This document shows, in pieces, positions 6,580 to 15,380 of a stretch of 64,000 bases of DNA. The stretch's first letter is position 1, and each line of letters begins with the position of its first letter. This stretch comes from Ottelia alismoides (taxonomy: Eukaryota > Streptophyta > Magnoliopsida > Alismatales > Hydrocharitaceae). The DNA lies in NCBI GenBank assembly GCA_037367405.1, contig JAZKJV010002324.1, positions 62,001-126,000 of the forward strand, written 5' to 3'. The notes below the pieces were generated by a model. That model made no database searches. It was not told where the DNA came from and saw nothing but the letters and a program-made list of their open reading frames with translations. Position numbers and translations under genes: made by a program.

Positions 6580-9288
6580 ATGAAAACGCTTCTGCTGGTG
6601 GATGGCTCGTCGTACCTGTACCGCGCCTTCCATGCGCTGCCCGATCTGCGCAACCGTGCCGGCGAACCCACGGGTGCGATCTATGGCGTGGTCAACATGC
6701 TGAAGCGTCTGCGTCGCGAAGTGCCGGCCGATTATATCGCCTGCGTTTTCGACGCCAAAGGCAAGACGTTCCGCGACGACTGGTATCCCGAGTACAAGGC
6801 GCACCGTCCGCCCATGCCGGAGGACCTCGCCGCGCAGATCGAACCGATCCACGCGCTGGTGCGCGCCCTGGGGTGGCCGCTGCTCATGGTGGACGGCGTC
6901 GAGGCCGACGACGTCATCGGCACGCTGACCACCCGCGCCAGCCGCGAAGGCATGAAGGCCGTCGTCTCGACCGGCGACAAGGACCTCGCCCAGCTCGTGG
7001 ACGCCAATGTCTCGCTGGTCAACACCATGTCGAACGAGGTGCTCGACGAAGCGGGTGTCATCGCGAAGTTCGGCGTGCCGCCCGATCGCATCGTGGACTA
7101 CTTCGCGCTCGTGGGCGACAGCGTGGACAACGTGCCGGGCGTCGAGAAGGTGGGCCCCAAGACCGCCGCCAAGTGGCTGCAGCAGTACGGCTCCCTCGAT
7201 GCCATCGTCGAGAACGCGCCCTCGATCGGCGGGGTCGTCGGCGAGAACCTGCGCAAGGCGCTCGACTGGCTTCCGACCGGCCGCAGGCTCGTCACCGTGA
7301 AGTGCGATGTGGACCTGCCGTTCGCGCTCGACGCGCTCGCGCCGCAGCCGGAGGACGTCGCGGCCCTGTCCGAGTGGTTCGAGCGCCTGGGATTCAAGAG
7401 TTGGCTCCAGGAGCTCAAGTCCGCGGCGCAGACGGACGCGGCCGTCGCCGAGGCGGCACCCGCCCTTGCCGCGCCGCCCGCCGAACGCCACTACGAGACC
7501 GTCTCCACGATCGCGGCCCTCGAACGGTGGATCGCGAAGATCGACAGCGCCGAGCTCACCTGCTTCGACACCGAGACCACTAGCCTCGATCCGATGGCGG
7601 CACGGATCGTCGGCATCGCGCTCAGCGTCACCCCGCACGAGGCGGCCTACATCCCGCTGGCGCACCGGTATCCCGGCGCGCCCGATCAGCTCGATCTCGA
7701 TACGACGCTCGCGCGGCTCAAGCCCTGGTTCGAGGACGCCTCGAAAGCGAAGGTGGCCCAGAACGCCAAGTACGACATGCACGTGCTCGCGAATCACGGC
7801 ATCCGCGTCGCGGGGGTCACGCACGACACGCTGCTGCAGTCGTACGTGCTGGAGAGCCACAAGCCGCACGACATGGACAGCATGGCCATGCGTCACCTCG
7901 GCGTGAAGACCATCCTGTACGAGGACGTCGCCGGCAAGGGCGCAAACCAGATCGGCTTCGATCAGGTGGCGGTCGACACGGCCACGGCGTACTCGGCGGA
8001 GGACGCCGACATCACACTGCAGCTCCACCGCGCGCTGTCGCCCCAGGTGTTCGCCGACGAACGCCTCGCGCGCATCTACCGCGACATCGAGATGCCCGTG
8101 ACGCCGGTGCTCCTCGCCATGGAGCGTCATGGCGTGCTCATCGACGCGCGGCGGCTCGAAGCCCAGAGCGCGGAACTCGGCCAGAAGATGCTGGTGCTGG
8201 AGCGCGAGGCCCACGAGATCGCAGGGCAGCCCTTCAACGTCAACTCGCCCAAGCAGCTGCAGGAAATCCTCTTCGACAAGCAGGGCCTGCCCGTCCTCAA
8301 GAAGACGCCGAGCGGCACGCCGTCGACCGACGAGGAGGTGCTGGAGCAGCTGGCGCTCGATCATCCGCTGCCCAAGCGCATCCTCGAGTACCGCGGACTC
8401 TCCAAGCTGAAGTCCACCTACACCGACAAGCTGCCGCGGATGGTGAATCCGCGCACGGGCCGCGTGCACACCAACTACGGTCAGGCCGTGGCCGTGACCG
8501 GGCGGCTGTCCAGCACGGAACCCAACCTGCAGAACATTCCGGTCCGCACGGCCGAGGGCCGGCGCATCCGCGAGGCCTTCATCGCGCCCGAAGGTCACCG
8601 CATCGTCTCGGCGGACTACTCGCAGGTCGAGCTGCGCATCATGGCGCACCTGTCGGGCGACGAAGCGCTGCTGAAGGCCTTCCGCGAAGGTGCCGACGTG
8701 CATCGCGCCACCGCCGCCGAGATCTTCGGGCTCTCGCCGGACCAGATCACCTCCGAGCAGCGCCGCTACGCCAAGGTGATCAACTTCGGGCTCATCTACG
8801 GCATGTCGGCCTTCGGGCTCGCGTCGCAGCTGGGCATCGAGCGCAGCGCCGCGCAGCAGTACATGGATCGCTACTTCACCCGCTACCCGGGCGTGGCCGA
8901 CTACATGCAGCGCACGCGGCAGGCGGCGCGCGAGGCCGGCTACGTGGAGACCGTGTTCGGACGCAGGCTGTATCTGCCGGACATCCGCGCTCAGAACCAG
9001 GGACGCCGCCAGGGTGCGGAACGCGCGGCCATCAACGCGCCGATGCAGGGGACCGCGGCGGATCTCATCAAGCTCGCGATGGTCGCCGTGCACGACTGGC
9101 TCGGGCGCGAGAAGCTGCACTCGGCGCTGGTCATGCAGGTCCACGACGAACTGGTGCTGGAGGTCCCCGACGCCGAGCTGGACGTGATCCGCGAGTCGCT
9201 GCCCCGGCTCATGGCGTCCGTGGCGGAACTCGCGGTGCCCCTCGAGGCCGACGTGGGCGCCGGCGCCAGCTGGGAAGAGGCGCACTGA
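6580..9288 (+). CDS. polA: DNA polymerase I
   Basis: A complete 902-residue DNA polymerase I. The 5'-3' exonuclease domain covers about residues 1-290 (LLLVDGSSYLYRAFHAL, then the VDGVEADDVIGTL acidic cluster). The 3'-5' proofreading domain (about 320-510) keeps the catalytic FDTETTS motif, so proofreading is expected. The polymerase domain shows motif A DYSQVELRIMAHLSGD, motif B RRYAKVINFGLIYGMSAFG and motif C MQVHDELVLEV. The ATG at 6580 is preceded by TAGGG at short spacing; an in-frame GTG at 6556 would add eight residues that are not part of the family core. It is divergent from the LOG gene. Confidence 0.97.
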   Translation: MKTLLLVDGSSYLYRAFHALPDLRNRAGEPTGAIYGVVNMLKRLRREVPADYIACVFDAKGKTFRDDWYPEYKAHRPPMPEDLAAQIEPIHALVRALGWPLLMVDGVEADDVIGTLTTRASREGMKAVVSTGDKDLAQLVDANVSLVNTMSNEVLDEAGVIAKFGVPPDRIVDYFALVGDSVDNVPGVEKVGPKTAAKWLQQYGSLDAIVENAPSIGGVVGENLRKALDWLPTGRRLVTVKCDVDLPFALDALAPQPEDVAALSEWFERLGFKSWLQELKSAAQTDAAVAEAAPALAAPPAERHYETVSTIAALERWIAKIDSAELTCFDTETTSLDPMAARIVGIALSVTPHEAAYIPLAHRYPGAPDQLDLDTTLARLKPWFEDASKAKVAQNAKYDMHVLANHGIRVAGVTHDTLLQSYVLESHKPHDMDSMAMRHLGVKTILYEDVAGKGANQIGFDQVAVDTATAYSAEDADITLQLHRALSPQVFADERLARIYRDIEMPVTPVLLAMERHGVLIDARRLEAQSAELGQKMLVLEREAHEIAGQPFNVNSPKQLQEILFDKQGLPVLKKTPSGTPSTDEEVLEQLALDHPLPKRILEYRGLSKLKSTYTDKLPRMVNPRTGRVHTNYGQAVAVTGRLSSTEPNLQNIPVRTAEGRRIREAFIAPEGHRIVSADYSQVELRIMAHLSGDEALLKAFREGADVHRATAAEIFGLSPDQITSEQRRYAKVINFGLIYGMSAFGLASQLGIERSAAQQYMDRYFTRYPGVADYMQRTRQAAREAGYVETVFGRRLYLPDIRAQNQGRRQGAERAAINAPMQGTAADLIKLAMVAVHDWLGREKLHSALVMQVHDELVLEVPDAELDVIRESLPRLMASVAELAVPLEADVGAGASWEEAH

Positions 9289-9307
9289 CGCCAGGGTCCG
9301 CCGCCGG

Positions 9308-11065
9308 TCACCCCGCGACGGGGGACCCCGCCGCGAACTGGATGCGATGGAGCCGGGCGTACAGGCCGTCGGCCGAGATCAGCTCGCTGTGGGTGCCGAC
9401 CTCCGCCACGCGCCCCTGGTCGAGCACCACGATGCGGTCCGCATTCTCGATGGTGGACAGCCGGTGCGCGATCACCAGCGTCGTCCGGCCCTTCATGAGG
9501 CGGTCCAGCGCGGCCTGCACCTGCCGTTCCGATTCCGAATCCAGCGCGGACGTCGCCTCGTCGAGGATGAGGATCGGCGCGTTCTTGAGCAAGGTGCGCG
9601 CGATGGCCAGCCGCTGACGCTGCCCGCCGGACAGCCGGACACCGTTCTCGCCCACCACCGTCGCCAGACCCTGCGGCATGTCGCGGATGAATCCCATGGC
9701 GTGCGCGGCCTCCGCCGCGGCGATGATCTCCGCCTCGGTGGCGTTCGCCCGTCCGCCATAGGCGATGTTGGCCGCGATCGTGTCGTTGAAGAGCGCAACC
9801 TCCTGCGACACGAACGCGATGTTCTCCCGCAGACTCTGCAGCGTGACTTCGCGCAGGTCGTGCCCGTCGAGCAGGATGCGCCCGCGCGTGGGCTGGTAGA
9901 ACCGCGGAACGAGATTCGCGAGCGTCGTCTTGCCGCCGCCGGACGGGCCCACCAGGGCAATCGTCTCGCCTGCGCGGATGGCGAGCGACACCCCGGCGAG
10001 CGCCGGCCGCTCCGCACGCGGGTACTGCATCGTGACGTCCTCGAAGACGAGGTCGCCCCGCGCGCGCTCCAGCCGCTTCGATCCGGTGTCGGGCTCGGGC
10101 TCGCGGTCGAGCAGGGCGAAGATGCTCTCGGCCGCCGCGAGACCCTTCTGCAGCTGCTCGTTGACACCGGTCAGCCGCTTGAGCGGCTGCAGCAGCATGA
10201 GCATGGCCGTGATGAACGACACGAAGCCGCCCACCGTGGTCTCGTTGGCCGCGGACTGCCGGGCGACCAGGGTGATGATGAGCGCGAGCGCGATGGCCGC
10301 GATGAGCTGCACGATCGACGTGTTGGCCGCGGCCGCCGCGGAGTACTTCATGCTGAAGCGGCGGACGCGGTCGGCACTCGCCCGGAAACGCCCGATCTCG
10401 TACGGCGCGCCGCCGAAGATCTTCACGACCTTCTGGCAGTCGATGCCTTCCTGCAGCACCTGGGTGGTCTCCCCCATGGCGGCCTGCACCTCGCGGCCCA
10501 CGCGCCTCAGTCTCCGGCTGAACAGGCGCACGATGAGCGTGATGCCCGGCACCGCGACGAGCGTGATGAGCGTGAGCTGCCAGTTCAGGTACAGCAGCCA
10601 GCCGAGCAGGCCCAGGATGGTGATGCTGTCCTTGAGCGAGATGGTCACCGCGGAGGTGGCTGCCGAGGTCACCTGGGTGACATCGAAGGTGACCTTGGAA
10701 ACGAGATTGCCGCTCACCTGCTCGTCGTAGAAGTCCACCGGCAGCACCATGAACTTGCGGAACATGGCCTCCCGCAGATCGAGCACGACCCGGGTCGCGA
10801 CCCAGTTGGAGCAGTAGGTCTCGATGAAATTGGCCACGCCGCGGATCAGGAACAGCGAGACCAGCGCCACGGGCATCCACTGCATGAGCCAGGGGTCCTT
10901 GTCGACGAATGTACCGTCGAGGAGGGGCTTCATGAGGGCCGGCAGGGCAGGCTCGGTCACCGCTGCCACGATGGTGCCGAGAATGGAGGCCGCGAACACG
11001 CGCCAGTAGGGGCGCACGTACCGCAGCAGACGCAGGTAGAGCTGCGCGCTCGAAGGCGTGGACAT
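9308..11065 (-). CDS. msbA: Lipid A export ABC transporter, permease/ATPase
   Basis: A 585-residue half-transporter with a fused permease and ATPase, like MsbA, which flips lipid A-core across the inner membrane. Residues 1-320 hold about six transmembrane helices (for example 20-45, 65-85, 140-185, 255-300). The ATPase domain has Walker A GPSGGGKTT, the Q-loop SQEVALFND, the signature LSGGQRQRLAIAR and Walker B ILILDEATSALD followed by the His switch AHRLS. Length is typical (about 580). It is divergent from the zapB-like/zapA operon and convergent with polA, 19 bases away. Confidence 0.9.
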   Translation of the reverse strand: MSTPSSAQLYLRLLRYVRPYWRVFAASILGTIVAAVTEPALPALMKPLLDGTFVDKDPWLMQWMPVALVSLFLIRGVANFIETYCSNWVATRVVLDLREAMFRKFMVLPVDFYDEQVSGNLVSKVTFDVTQVTSAATSAVTISLKDSITILGLLGWLLYLNWQLTLITLVAVPGITLIVRLFSRRLRRVGREVQAAMGETTQVLQEGIDCQKVVKIFGGAPYEIGRFRASADRVRRFSMKYSAAAAANTSIVQLIAAIALALIITLVARQSAANETTVGGFVSFITAMLMLLQPLKRLTGVNEQLQKGLAAAESIFALLDREPEPDTGSKRLERARGDLVFEDVTMQYPRAERPALAGVSLAIRAGETIALVGPSGGGKTTLANLVPRFYQPTRGRILLDGHDLREVTLQSLRENIAFVSQEVALFNDTIAANIAYGGRANATEAEIIAAAEAAHAMGFIRDMPQGLATVVGENGVRLSGGQRQRLAIARTLLKNAPILILDEATSALDSESERQVQAALDRLMKGRTTLVIAHRLSTIENADRIVVLDQGRVAEVGTHSELISADGLYARLHRIQFAAGSPVAG

Positions 11066-11227
11066 ATCGGGTGACGTTATCAGAATTCCATCGGCGTGCT
11101 CCAGCGCCGGGGCTTCGCGCGTCGGCGCCCCGCGCCGGGTCGAAGCTCCCCCCGGGCGGGCCCTGCACGAGGGTGGAATGCCTCCGTCATCTTCTGATCC
11201 TCAGCATTCACAAACGCCCGTTAGTGG

Positions 11228-11257
11228 TTGACGCAGCGAATTTTTTCTCAGTATAGT
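11228..11257 (+). promoter_or_regulatory. Sigma-70 type promoter of the zapB-like/zapA operon
   Basis: TTGACG at 11228-11233 and TATAGT at 11252-11257 are separated by 18 bases, close to the sigma-70 consensus. A start point 6-8 bases after the -10 falls at about 11264, the A of the start codon, so the transcript should be leaderless. Confidence 0.65.
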
Positions 11258-11263
11258 GGTGCC

Positions 11264-11482
11264 ATGGAACAAGAGCTGGACGCCCTCGACACCCGTATCC
11301 AGGCCCTCATCGGCCTCACCCAGGGTCTGCGGTCGGAGATCTCGGATCTGCGGCAGAGTCTCGCCGCGGTCCAGGCCGAGAACGCCACGCTCCGGGAGAA
11401 GGTCGGTGCCGCCCGCGACCGTGTCGAGGCGCTGCTGTCCCGCCTGCCGCCCGAGGACACCGAGGAGGAGGTCGAGCCATGA
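11264..11482 (+). CDS. Small coiled-coil cell division protein, ZapB-like (TIGR02449)
   Basis: A 72-residue protein that is almost entirely a predicted coiled coil: heptad-like spacing of Leu/Ile from residue 4 to about 62, then an acidic tail (Pro-Glu-Asp-Thr-Glu-Glu-Glu). This matches the small ZapB-like TIGR02449 proteins found directly before zapA in betaproteobacteria, which are thought to help organise the Z-ring; the role is inferred from family and position. The next gene, zapA, starts inside its stop codon (ATGA). No Shine-Dalgarno sequence precedes the ATG, and the promoter places the transcript start on or next to it. Confidence 0.8.
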   Translation: MEQELDALDTRIQALIGLTQGLRSEISDLRQSLAAVQAENATLREKVGAARDRVEALLSRLPPEDTEEEVEP

Positions 11483-11790
11483 CTCAGGAATCCAAGCCCC
11501 TCGACGTAAACATCATGGGCCGGGAATTCAAGGTGGCCTGCACGGACGAGGAACGGCCCGATCTGCTCCGGGCGGTGGACTATCTCGACCGCAAGATGCG
11601 GGACATCCGCGACGCCGGCAAGGTGGTGGGCATCGAACGCATCGCCGTGATGGCCGCGCTCAACATCGCCCACGAACTGCTCCGCACCAAGGTGTCGGAC
11701 GGCGTTGACCTCGGGGACCTGAAGCGTAAAATCGGCACGATGCAGGCATCGATCGATGCCGCGATGTCGACCCAGGACAAACTCTTCTAG
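11479..11790 (+). CDS. zapA: Cell division protein ZapA
   Basis: A 103-residue ZapA. The N-terminal part (residues 1-50) has the family pattern, with Leu-Asp-Val-Asn-Ile-Met-Gly-Arg-Glu and then Arg-Ala-Val-Asp-Tyr-Leu-Asp-Arg-Lys-Met, which forms the globular FtsZ-binding head. The C-terminal half is a coiled coil for dimer and tetramer assembly, starting around IERIAVMAALNIAHEL. ZapA cross-links FtsZ protofilaments at the division ring. Its ATG overlaps the stop of the zapB-like gene, so the two are coupled. 6S RNA follows at once downstream, as in many proteobacteria. Confidence 0.93.
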   Translation: MTQESKPLDVNIMGREFKVACTDEERPDLLRAVDYLDRKMRDIRDAGKVVGIERIAVMAALNIAHELLRTKVSDGVDLGDLKRKIGTMQASIDAAMSTQDKLF

Positions 11791-11849
11791 ACGTCCTGAT
11801 CAACCTTCGCGCGTTCGGGCCGATAAGGCTCTGCAAGAAGATTACGTCT

Positions 11850-12030
11850 TCGCTCCCTGTGGTGTTCGACGGGTCGTTAATTCTCTGAACCAATGTCAAC
11901 CACCCGGTTGCGGACCTGAGCAGCGCCAATGTGCGCGTCCCACGCGGACGTACCTACGGCGCTCGGAACGCGACCACTCTTGGACCCCAGGTTCAAGATG
12001 CCCGGCCTGACGGCATTTGCGGGGGGCACC
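11850..12030 (+). ncRNA. ssrS: 6S RNA
   Basis: About 180 nucleotides directly after zapA, the conserved position of ssrS. The 5' segment with CCCTGTGGTGTTCG (from 11855), the CTGAACCAATGTCA segment and the 3' segment around GGACCCCAGGTTCAAGATGCCCGG have the layout of betaproteobacterial 6S RNA. GCTCCCTGTG at 11852-11861 can pair with TGCGGGGGGC at 12018-12027, using G-U pairs, to form the closing stem. 6S RNA binds the sigma-70 holoenzyme as a promoter mimic and represses transcription in stationary phase. The exact ends are estimates. A strong terminator follows. Confidence 0.88.
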
Positions 12031-12037
12031 CTCAACG

Positions 12038-12073
12038 GCAGAGGCGACGCGCGAGCGTCGCCTCTGTGCTTTT
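12038..12073 (+). terminator. Intrinsic terminator of 6S RNA
   Basis: A perfect 12-base stem (12039-12050 with 12055-12066) around a GCGA loop, followed by TGCTTTT. It closes the 6S RNA transcript, immediately before the cytochrome gene. Confidence 0.85.
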
Positions 12074-12805
12074 GTGCGAAACATCCGCGTGCTGCCGTCC
12101 GCCGTCCGCCGATTCGTCGCCTGCCTCGCGGTCCTCGCGACCGTGCCGGCGTACGCCCCCGCTGCACACGCGGATGACCTGACCGAGCGGGTGCGACCCT
12201 GCACCCACTGCCACGGCGCAGAAGGACGCGCAGCCCCCGACGGCTACTACCCGCGCCTCGCGGGCAAGCCCGCGGACTACCTGTATCAGCAGTTGCTTCA
12301 CTTCCGGGAGGGCCGGCGGCGCTACGCGCCCATGACGCACCTGCTCGATGGCCTTCCGGATGCGTATCTCGCCGAGATGGCCCGCCACTTCGCGCAGCTC
12401 GATCTCCCGTACCCGGCACCCAGGCGCGCGGCCGACCCGCCCGCGTGGCTCGAACGCGGACGCCGGCTCGCCGAGCAGGGCGACCCGTCGAAGCGTCTAC
12501 CCGCATGCCGCTCGTGCCATGGCGCCGCATTCACAGGCGTGCTCCCCGCCACACCGGGTCTGCTCGGGCTGCCGCGCGACTACCTCATCGCCCAGCTCGG
12601 CGCGTGGAAGAGCGGGCAGCGCCGCGCGCGCAGCCCCGATTGCATGGCGGACATCGCCGGTCGCATGACACCCGAGGACATCGGCGCCGTCGCGGCGTGG
12701 CTCTCGTCCCGCCCCCTTCCTGCAGACCCGAAGCCCGTCGCGGCGCTCGACCGCAAGCCGGACATCGAATGCGGCAGCTTCGCCGCGCAGGCATCCGCCC
12801 GATGA
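12074..12805 (+). CDS. Di-heme c-type cytochrome, cytochrome c4-like
   Basis: About 243 residues, starting with a signal peptide (positive N-region, hydrophobic core, Ala-His-Ala cleavage site). The mature protein has two CxxCH heme sites, CTHCH in the first half and CRSCH in the second, each followed by a distal Met-containing segment (Pro-Met-Thr-His and Arg-Met-Thr-Pro), the two-domain layout of cytochrome c4. It should act in the periplasm as an electron carrier. The start is uncertain: GTG at 12074 sits just after the 6S terminator with no clear ribosome-binding site, and GTG at 12086 is an alternative. It overlaps the next cytochrome gene by four bases. Confidence 0.75.
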   Translation: MRNIRVLPSAVRRFVACLAVLATVPAYAPAAHADDLTERVRPCTHCHGAEGRAAPDGYYPRLAGKPADYLYQQLLHFREGRRRYAPMTHLLDGLPDAYLAEMARHFAQLDLPYPAPRRAADPPAWLERGRRLAEQGDPSKRLPACRSCHGAAFTGVLPATPGLLGLPRDYLIAQLGAWKSGQRRARSPDCMADIAGRMTPEDIGAVAAWLSSRPLPADPKPVAALDRKPDIECGSFAAQASAR

Positions 12806-14037
12806 AAACCGTACTTCGCCGTGCCGGGCGTGCGGTCGTCACTCTGCTCGCCTTCTTCGCAGGCGCCGCCGCCGCGGAGGACATCGTCGCCCGCGGCGCG
12901 TACCTCGCGAAGCTCGGCAACTGCGAAGGCTGCCACACGGCGCGGGGCGGTCAGCCCTATGCAGGAGGCAAACCGATCCGCACGCCTTTCGGCATCTTCC
13001 ACACGACGAACCTCACGCCCGACCGCGACACGGGGCTGGGCCTGTGGACCGCCGATGATTTCTGGCGCGCCATGCACGAAGGCGTCGCGCGCGGGGGCCG
13101 TGCGCTGTATCCCGTGTTTCCGTATCCGAACTACACGCGCATCACCCGTGACGATTCGAATGCACTGTTCGCCTACCTGCGCTCGATCACGCCGGTGCGT
13201 CGGCCGAATACGCCTCACGAGCTCGACGTGCCTTACCGCTTCGCGTGGACCCTGGCCTTGTGGCGGGCGCTGTTCTTCCGGCCCGAGGTATTCGCGCCGG
13301 ATCCATCGCGCCCGGTCACGTGGAACCGCGGCGCCTACCTCGCGCGCGGCCTGGGCCACTGCGACGCCTGCCACGCGCCGCGCAACGTGTTCGGTGCCGT
13401 CTCGAAAGGCCCGGTGGAGTTCGCGGGCGGGCCCGTCCCCGAACAGAGCTGGCACGCGCCTTCGCTGCATGATCCCGCGCAGGGCGCGCTGATCGGCTGG
13501 AAGGCCGCCGAGGCGCTCGCACTGCTTCGCGACGGCGCCGCCGCGGGCGCGTGGACCACCGGACCCATGAGCGAGATCGTGTCCCGCTCGTTGCAGCACT
13601 GGCGCGAGGAGGATCTCTCCGCGCTGGCCGAGTTCCTGACGACGCTGCCACTGCGCCCCGCTTCGAGATCCGCAGTGCCGGCGATCGACCTCGCCGATCC
13701 GATGATGGTCCGGGGAGAGCGCCTCTACCGCGAGCACTGCAAGGACTGCCATGGCGCGCAGGGCGAAGGCCGCGCAGGCCGCTACCCGGCGCTGGCGAAC
13801 AACCGCGCCGTCACGGCGGCGCCGGCCACGAACGTCCTGCGCATCGTGCTCGTGGGCGGCTACGCGCCGGCGACTCGTCGGGATCCGCGCCCGCACGGCA
13901 TGCCGCCGTTCGCCCAGACCCTCGGGGATGACGGCGTCGCCGCCGTGGTGACCTACATCCGCAACGCGTGGGGCCACCGGGCGGGGCCCGTCACCGCAGC
14001 GCAGGCGAACCGGGTGCGGGGTTATCCCGCCGACTGA
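12802..14037 (+). CDS. Tri-heme cytochrome c, alcohol dehydrogenase subunit II-like
   Basis: A 411-residue exported cytochrome with a signal peptide (residues 1-25) and three CxxCH sites: CEGCH (about 40), CDACH (about 190) and CKDCH (about 310). Three c-heme domains in about 400 residues is the design of the electron-transfer subunit of membrane-bound alcohol and sugar dehydrogenases (AdhB/GDH subunit II type), passing electrons from a periplasmic dehydrogenase to ubiquinone. The segments TNLTPDRDTGLG and PVFPYPNYTRIT after the first heme are typical of that family. No dehydrogenase subunit is adjacent, so the partner is unknown. It is coupled to the di-heme gene by an ATGA overlap. Confidence 0.8.
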   Translation: MKTVLRRAGRAVVTLLAFFAGAAAAEDIVARGAYLAKLGNCEGCHTARGGQPYAGGKPIRTPFGIFHTTNLTPDRDTGLGLWTADDFWRAMHEGVARGGRALYPVFPYPNYTRITRDDSNALFAYLRSITPVRRPNTPHELDVPYRFAWTLALWRALFFRPEVFAPDPSRPVTWNRGAYLARGLGHCDACHAPRNVFGAVSKGPVEFAGGPVPEQSWHAPSLHDPAQGALIGWKAAEALALLRDGAAAGAWTTGPMSEIVSRSLQHWREEDLSALAEFLTTLPLRPASRSAVPAIDLADPMMVRGERLYREHCKDCHGAQGEGRAGRYPALANNRAVTAAPATNVLRIVLVGGYAPATRRDPRPHGMPPFAQTLGDDGVAAVVTYIRNAWGHRAGPVTAAQANRVRGYPAD

Positions 14038-14179
14038 CACCGGACCGGTGCGGGACGTCTCACCCGCAACCTCGGACACTCGGGTGCGTCGCGACAAGGA
14101 CCGTGCACGAAAACCGGAAGACGCGGTGATGGCTGCAGAAGGTGCGAACCATCGGACCCTGAGCGCGACACCAGGAGCA

Positions 14180-14208
14180 CCGGCGGCAGCAACCGACGCC
14201 GCCGCCGG
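14180..14208. terminator. GC-rich hairpin between convergent genes
   Basis: CCGGCGGC at 14180-14187 pairs with GCCGCCGG at 14201-14208 across a 13-base loop, between the tri-heme cytochrome stop and the TRAP binding-protein stop. There is no T-run, so a terminator role is only plausible. Confidence 0.3.
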
Positions 14209-14217
14209 CACGACCCA

Positions 14218-15342
14218 TCAACGATACGGGTAACCCGCCTTCTCCATCACCTGGTTGTAGCGCTTGATGATGTCGATCACCTTCTTCACGCGCGGGCTGG
14301 TCTTGCCCATGTCGTCCCAGAACTTCTCGGCGTCCTTCACCACCTGCGTCCACTCGTTGGCCGGCAGCGCGGTGAGCTGCATCTTCTCGCCGCGCACGCG
14401 GAGGTCGGCTTCACCGCCCCAGTACCAGACCTGCCGGTAGTAGTGCGACTGATCGATGGTGGTCCGGAACAGCTGCTGCAGATGCGGCGGGACCTTCGCC
14501 CAGCTCTTCGAATTGACGAAGTACGACCCGCACCACGCGCCGGTGATGCTGTTGGACAGCGCGTACTTGCACAGCCCCGCCCAGCCCACCTCATAGGCCT
14601 CGGTGAAGCCGCACCACGCGACGCCGTCGAGCTCGCCGGTCTGGAGCGCGACCTCCACGTTGTCCCAAGGCACCGTCACCGGAATGAGGCCGTAACGCGA
14701 GAGGAACTTGCCGGCCGTGGGGACGCCGAACACGCGCTTGCCCTTCATGTCCGCGAGCTTGCGGATCGGCTCGCGGGTGAAGATGTGGAGCGGATCCCAC
14801 GCGCCCGCGCTCAGCCATTCGATGTTCTTGATGCCGCTGTAGGCTTCCTTCCAGATGTCGTTGAGTCCGTACTGGCTGAACAGCACCGGAAGGTCCAGGC
14901 TGTACCGCGTGAGGAAGGGGAAGTAACCGCCGAACACGGCGATGTCCACCGGCGAGGCCATGGTCGCATCGTCGGACTGGACGGCGTCCACGGTGCCGTT
15001 CTGCAGCGCGCGGAACAACTCCGACGTGGGGACGAGCTGGTCGGCGTAGTAAAGCTCGATCACCATCTCGCCGTTGGCGGCCTTGTTGAAGGCTTCGATC
15101 TGCGGGCGGATCACGTGCGCGCCCAGCGGTGCCCCTGAGTAGGTCTGCAGCCGCCACTTGATCTTGCCCTTCTGCTGCGCAAGCACCGCAGGCGCCGCGA
15201 CCGCCGAGGCGGCCGTGGCGCCGCCGAGGCCCACCTGCTTCATGAAGCGGCGGCGCCGCGCCAGGATCTCTTCGCTGGGCGTCATCGGCGCGGGATTCGC
15301 AGCTGCGTCGCCGGGCGGTGTGGACTCGTCGTCATGGACCAT
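14218..15342 (-). CDS. TRAP transporter periplasmic substrate-binding protein, DctP family
   Basis: A 374-residue solute receptor. After a hydrophilic lead it has a twin-arginine-type signal (RRRRFMKQVGLGGA, about residues 30-55), and the mature part begins near Lys-Gly-Lys-Ile-Lys-Trp. Family features are the Gly-Ala-His-Val-Ile-Arg-Pro region, the LYYADQLVPTSELFRAL segment and the conserved MKGKRVFGVPTAG/Arg-Tyr-Gly region that contacts carboxylate ligands. It captures an organic acid or related solute for the membrane subunits encoded upstream in the same operon. AAGGAG lies eight bases before the ATG. The substrate cannot be read from the sequence; the flanking genes suggest a polyol or glycerol-phosphate related compound. 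Confidence 0.85.
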   Translation of the reverse strand: MVHDDESTPPGDAAANPAPMTPSEEILARRRRFMKQVGLGGATAASAVAAPAVLAQQKGKIKWRLQTYSGAPLGAHVIRPQIEAFNKAANGEMVIELYYADQLVPTSELFRALQNGTVDAVQSDDATMASPVDIAVFGGYFPFLTRYSLDLPVLFSQYGLNDIWKEAYSGIKNIEWLSAGAWDPLHIFTREPIRKLADMKGKRVFGVPTAGKFLSRYGLIPVTVPWDNVEVALQTGELDGVAWCGFTEAYEVGWAGLCKYALSNSITGAWCGSYFVNSKSWAKVPPHLQQLFRTTIDQSHYYRQVWYWGGEADLRVRGEKMQLTALPANEWTQVVKDAEKFWDDMGKTSPRVKKVIDIIKRYNQVMEKAGYPYR

Positions 15343-15380
15343 GCTCTTGCTCCTTGGGAAGGGATGGGCGAAAGGAAAGC

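Noticed and set aside
6547..9285. 912-codon open frame opposite polA
   Set aside because: Exact antisense of polA with no motif; composition is typical of a shadow frame.
12017..12073. Longer cytochrome start inside 6S RNA
   Set aside because: It would place coding sequence over the 6S closing stem and its terminator; the signal peptide begins later.
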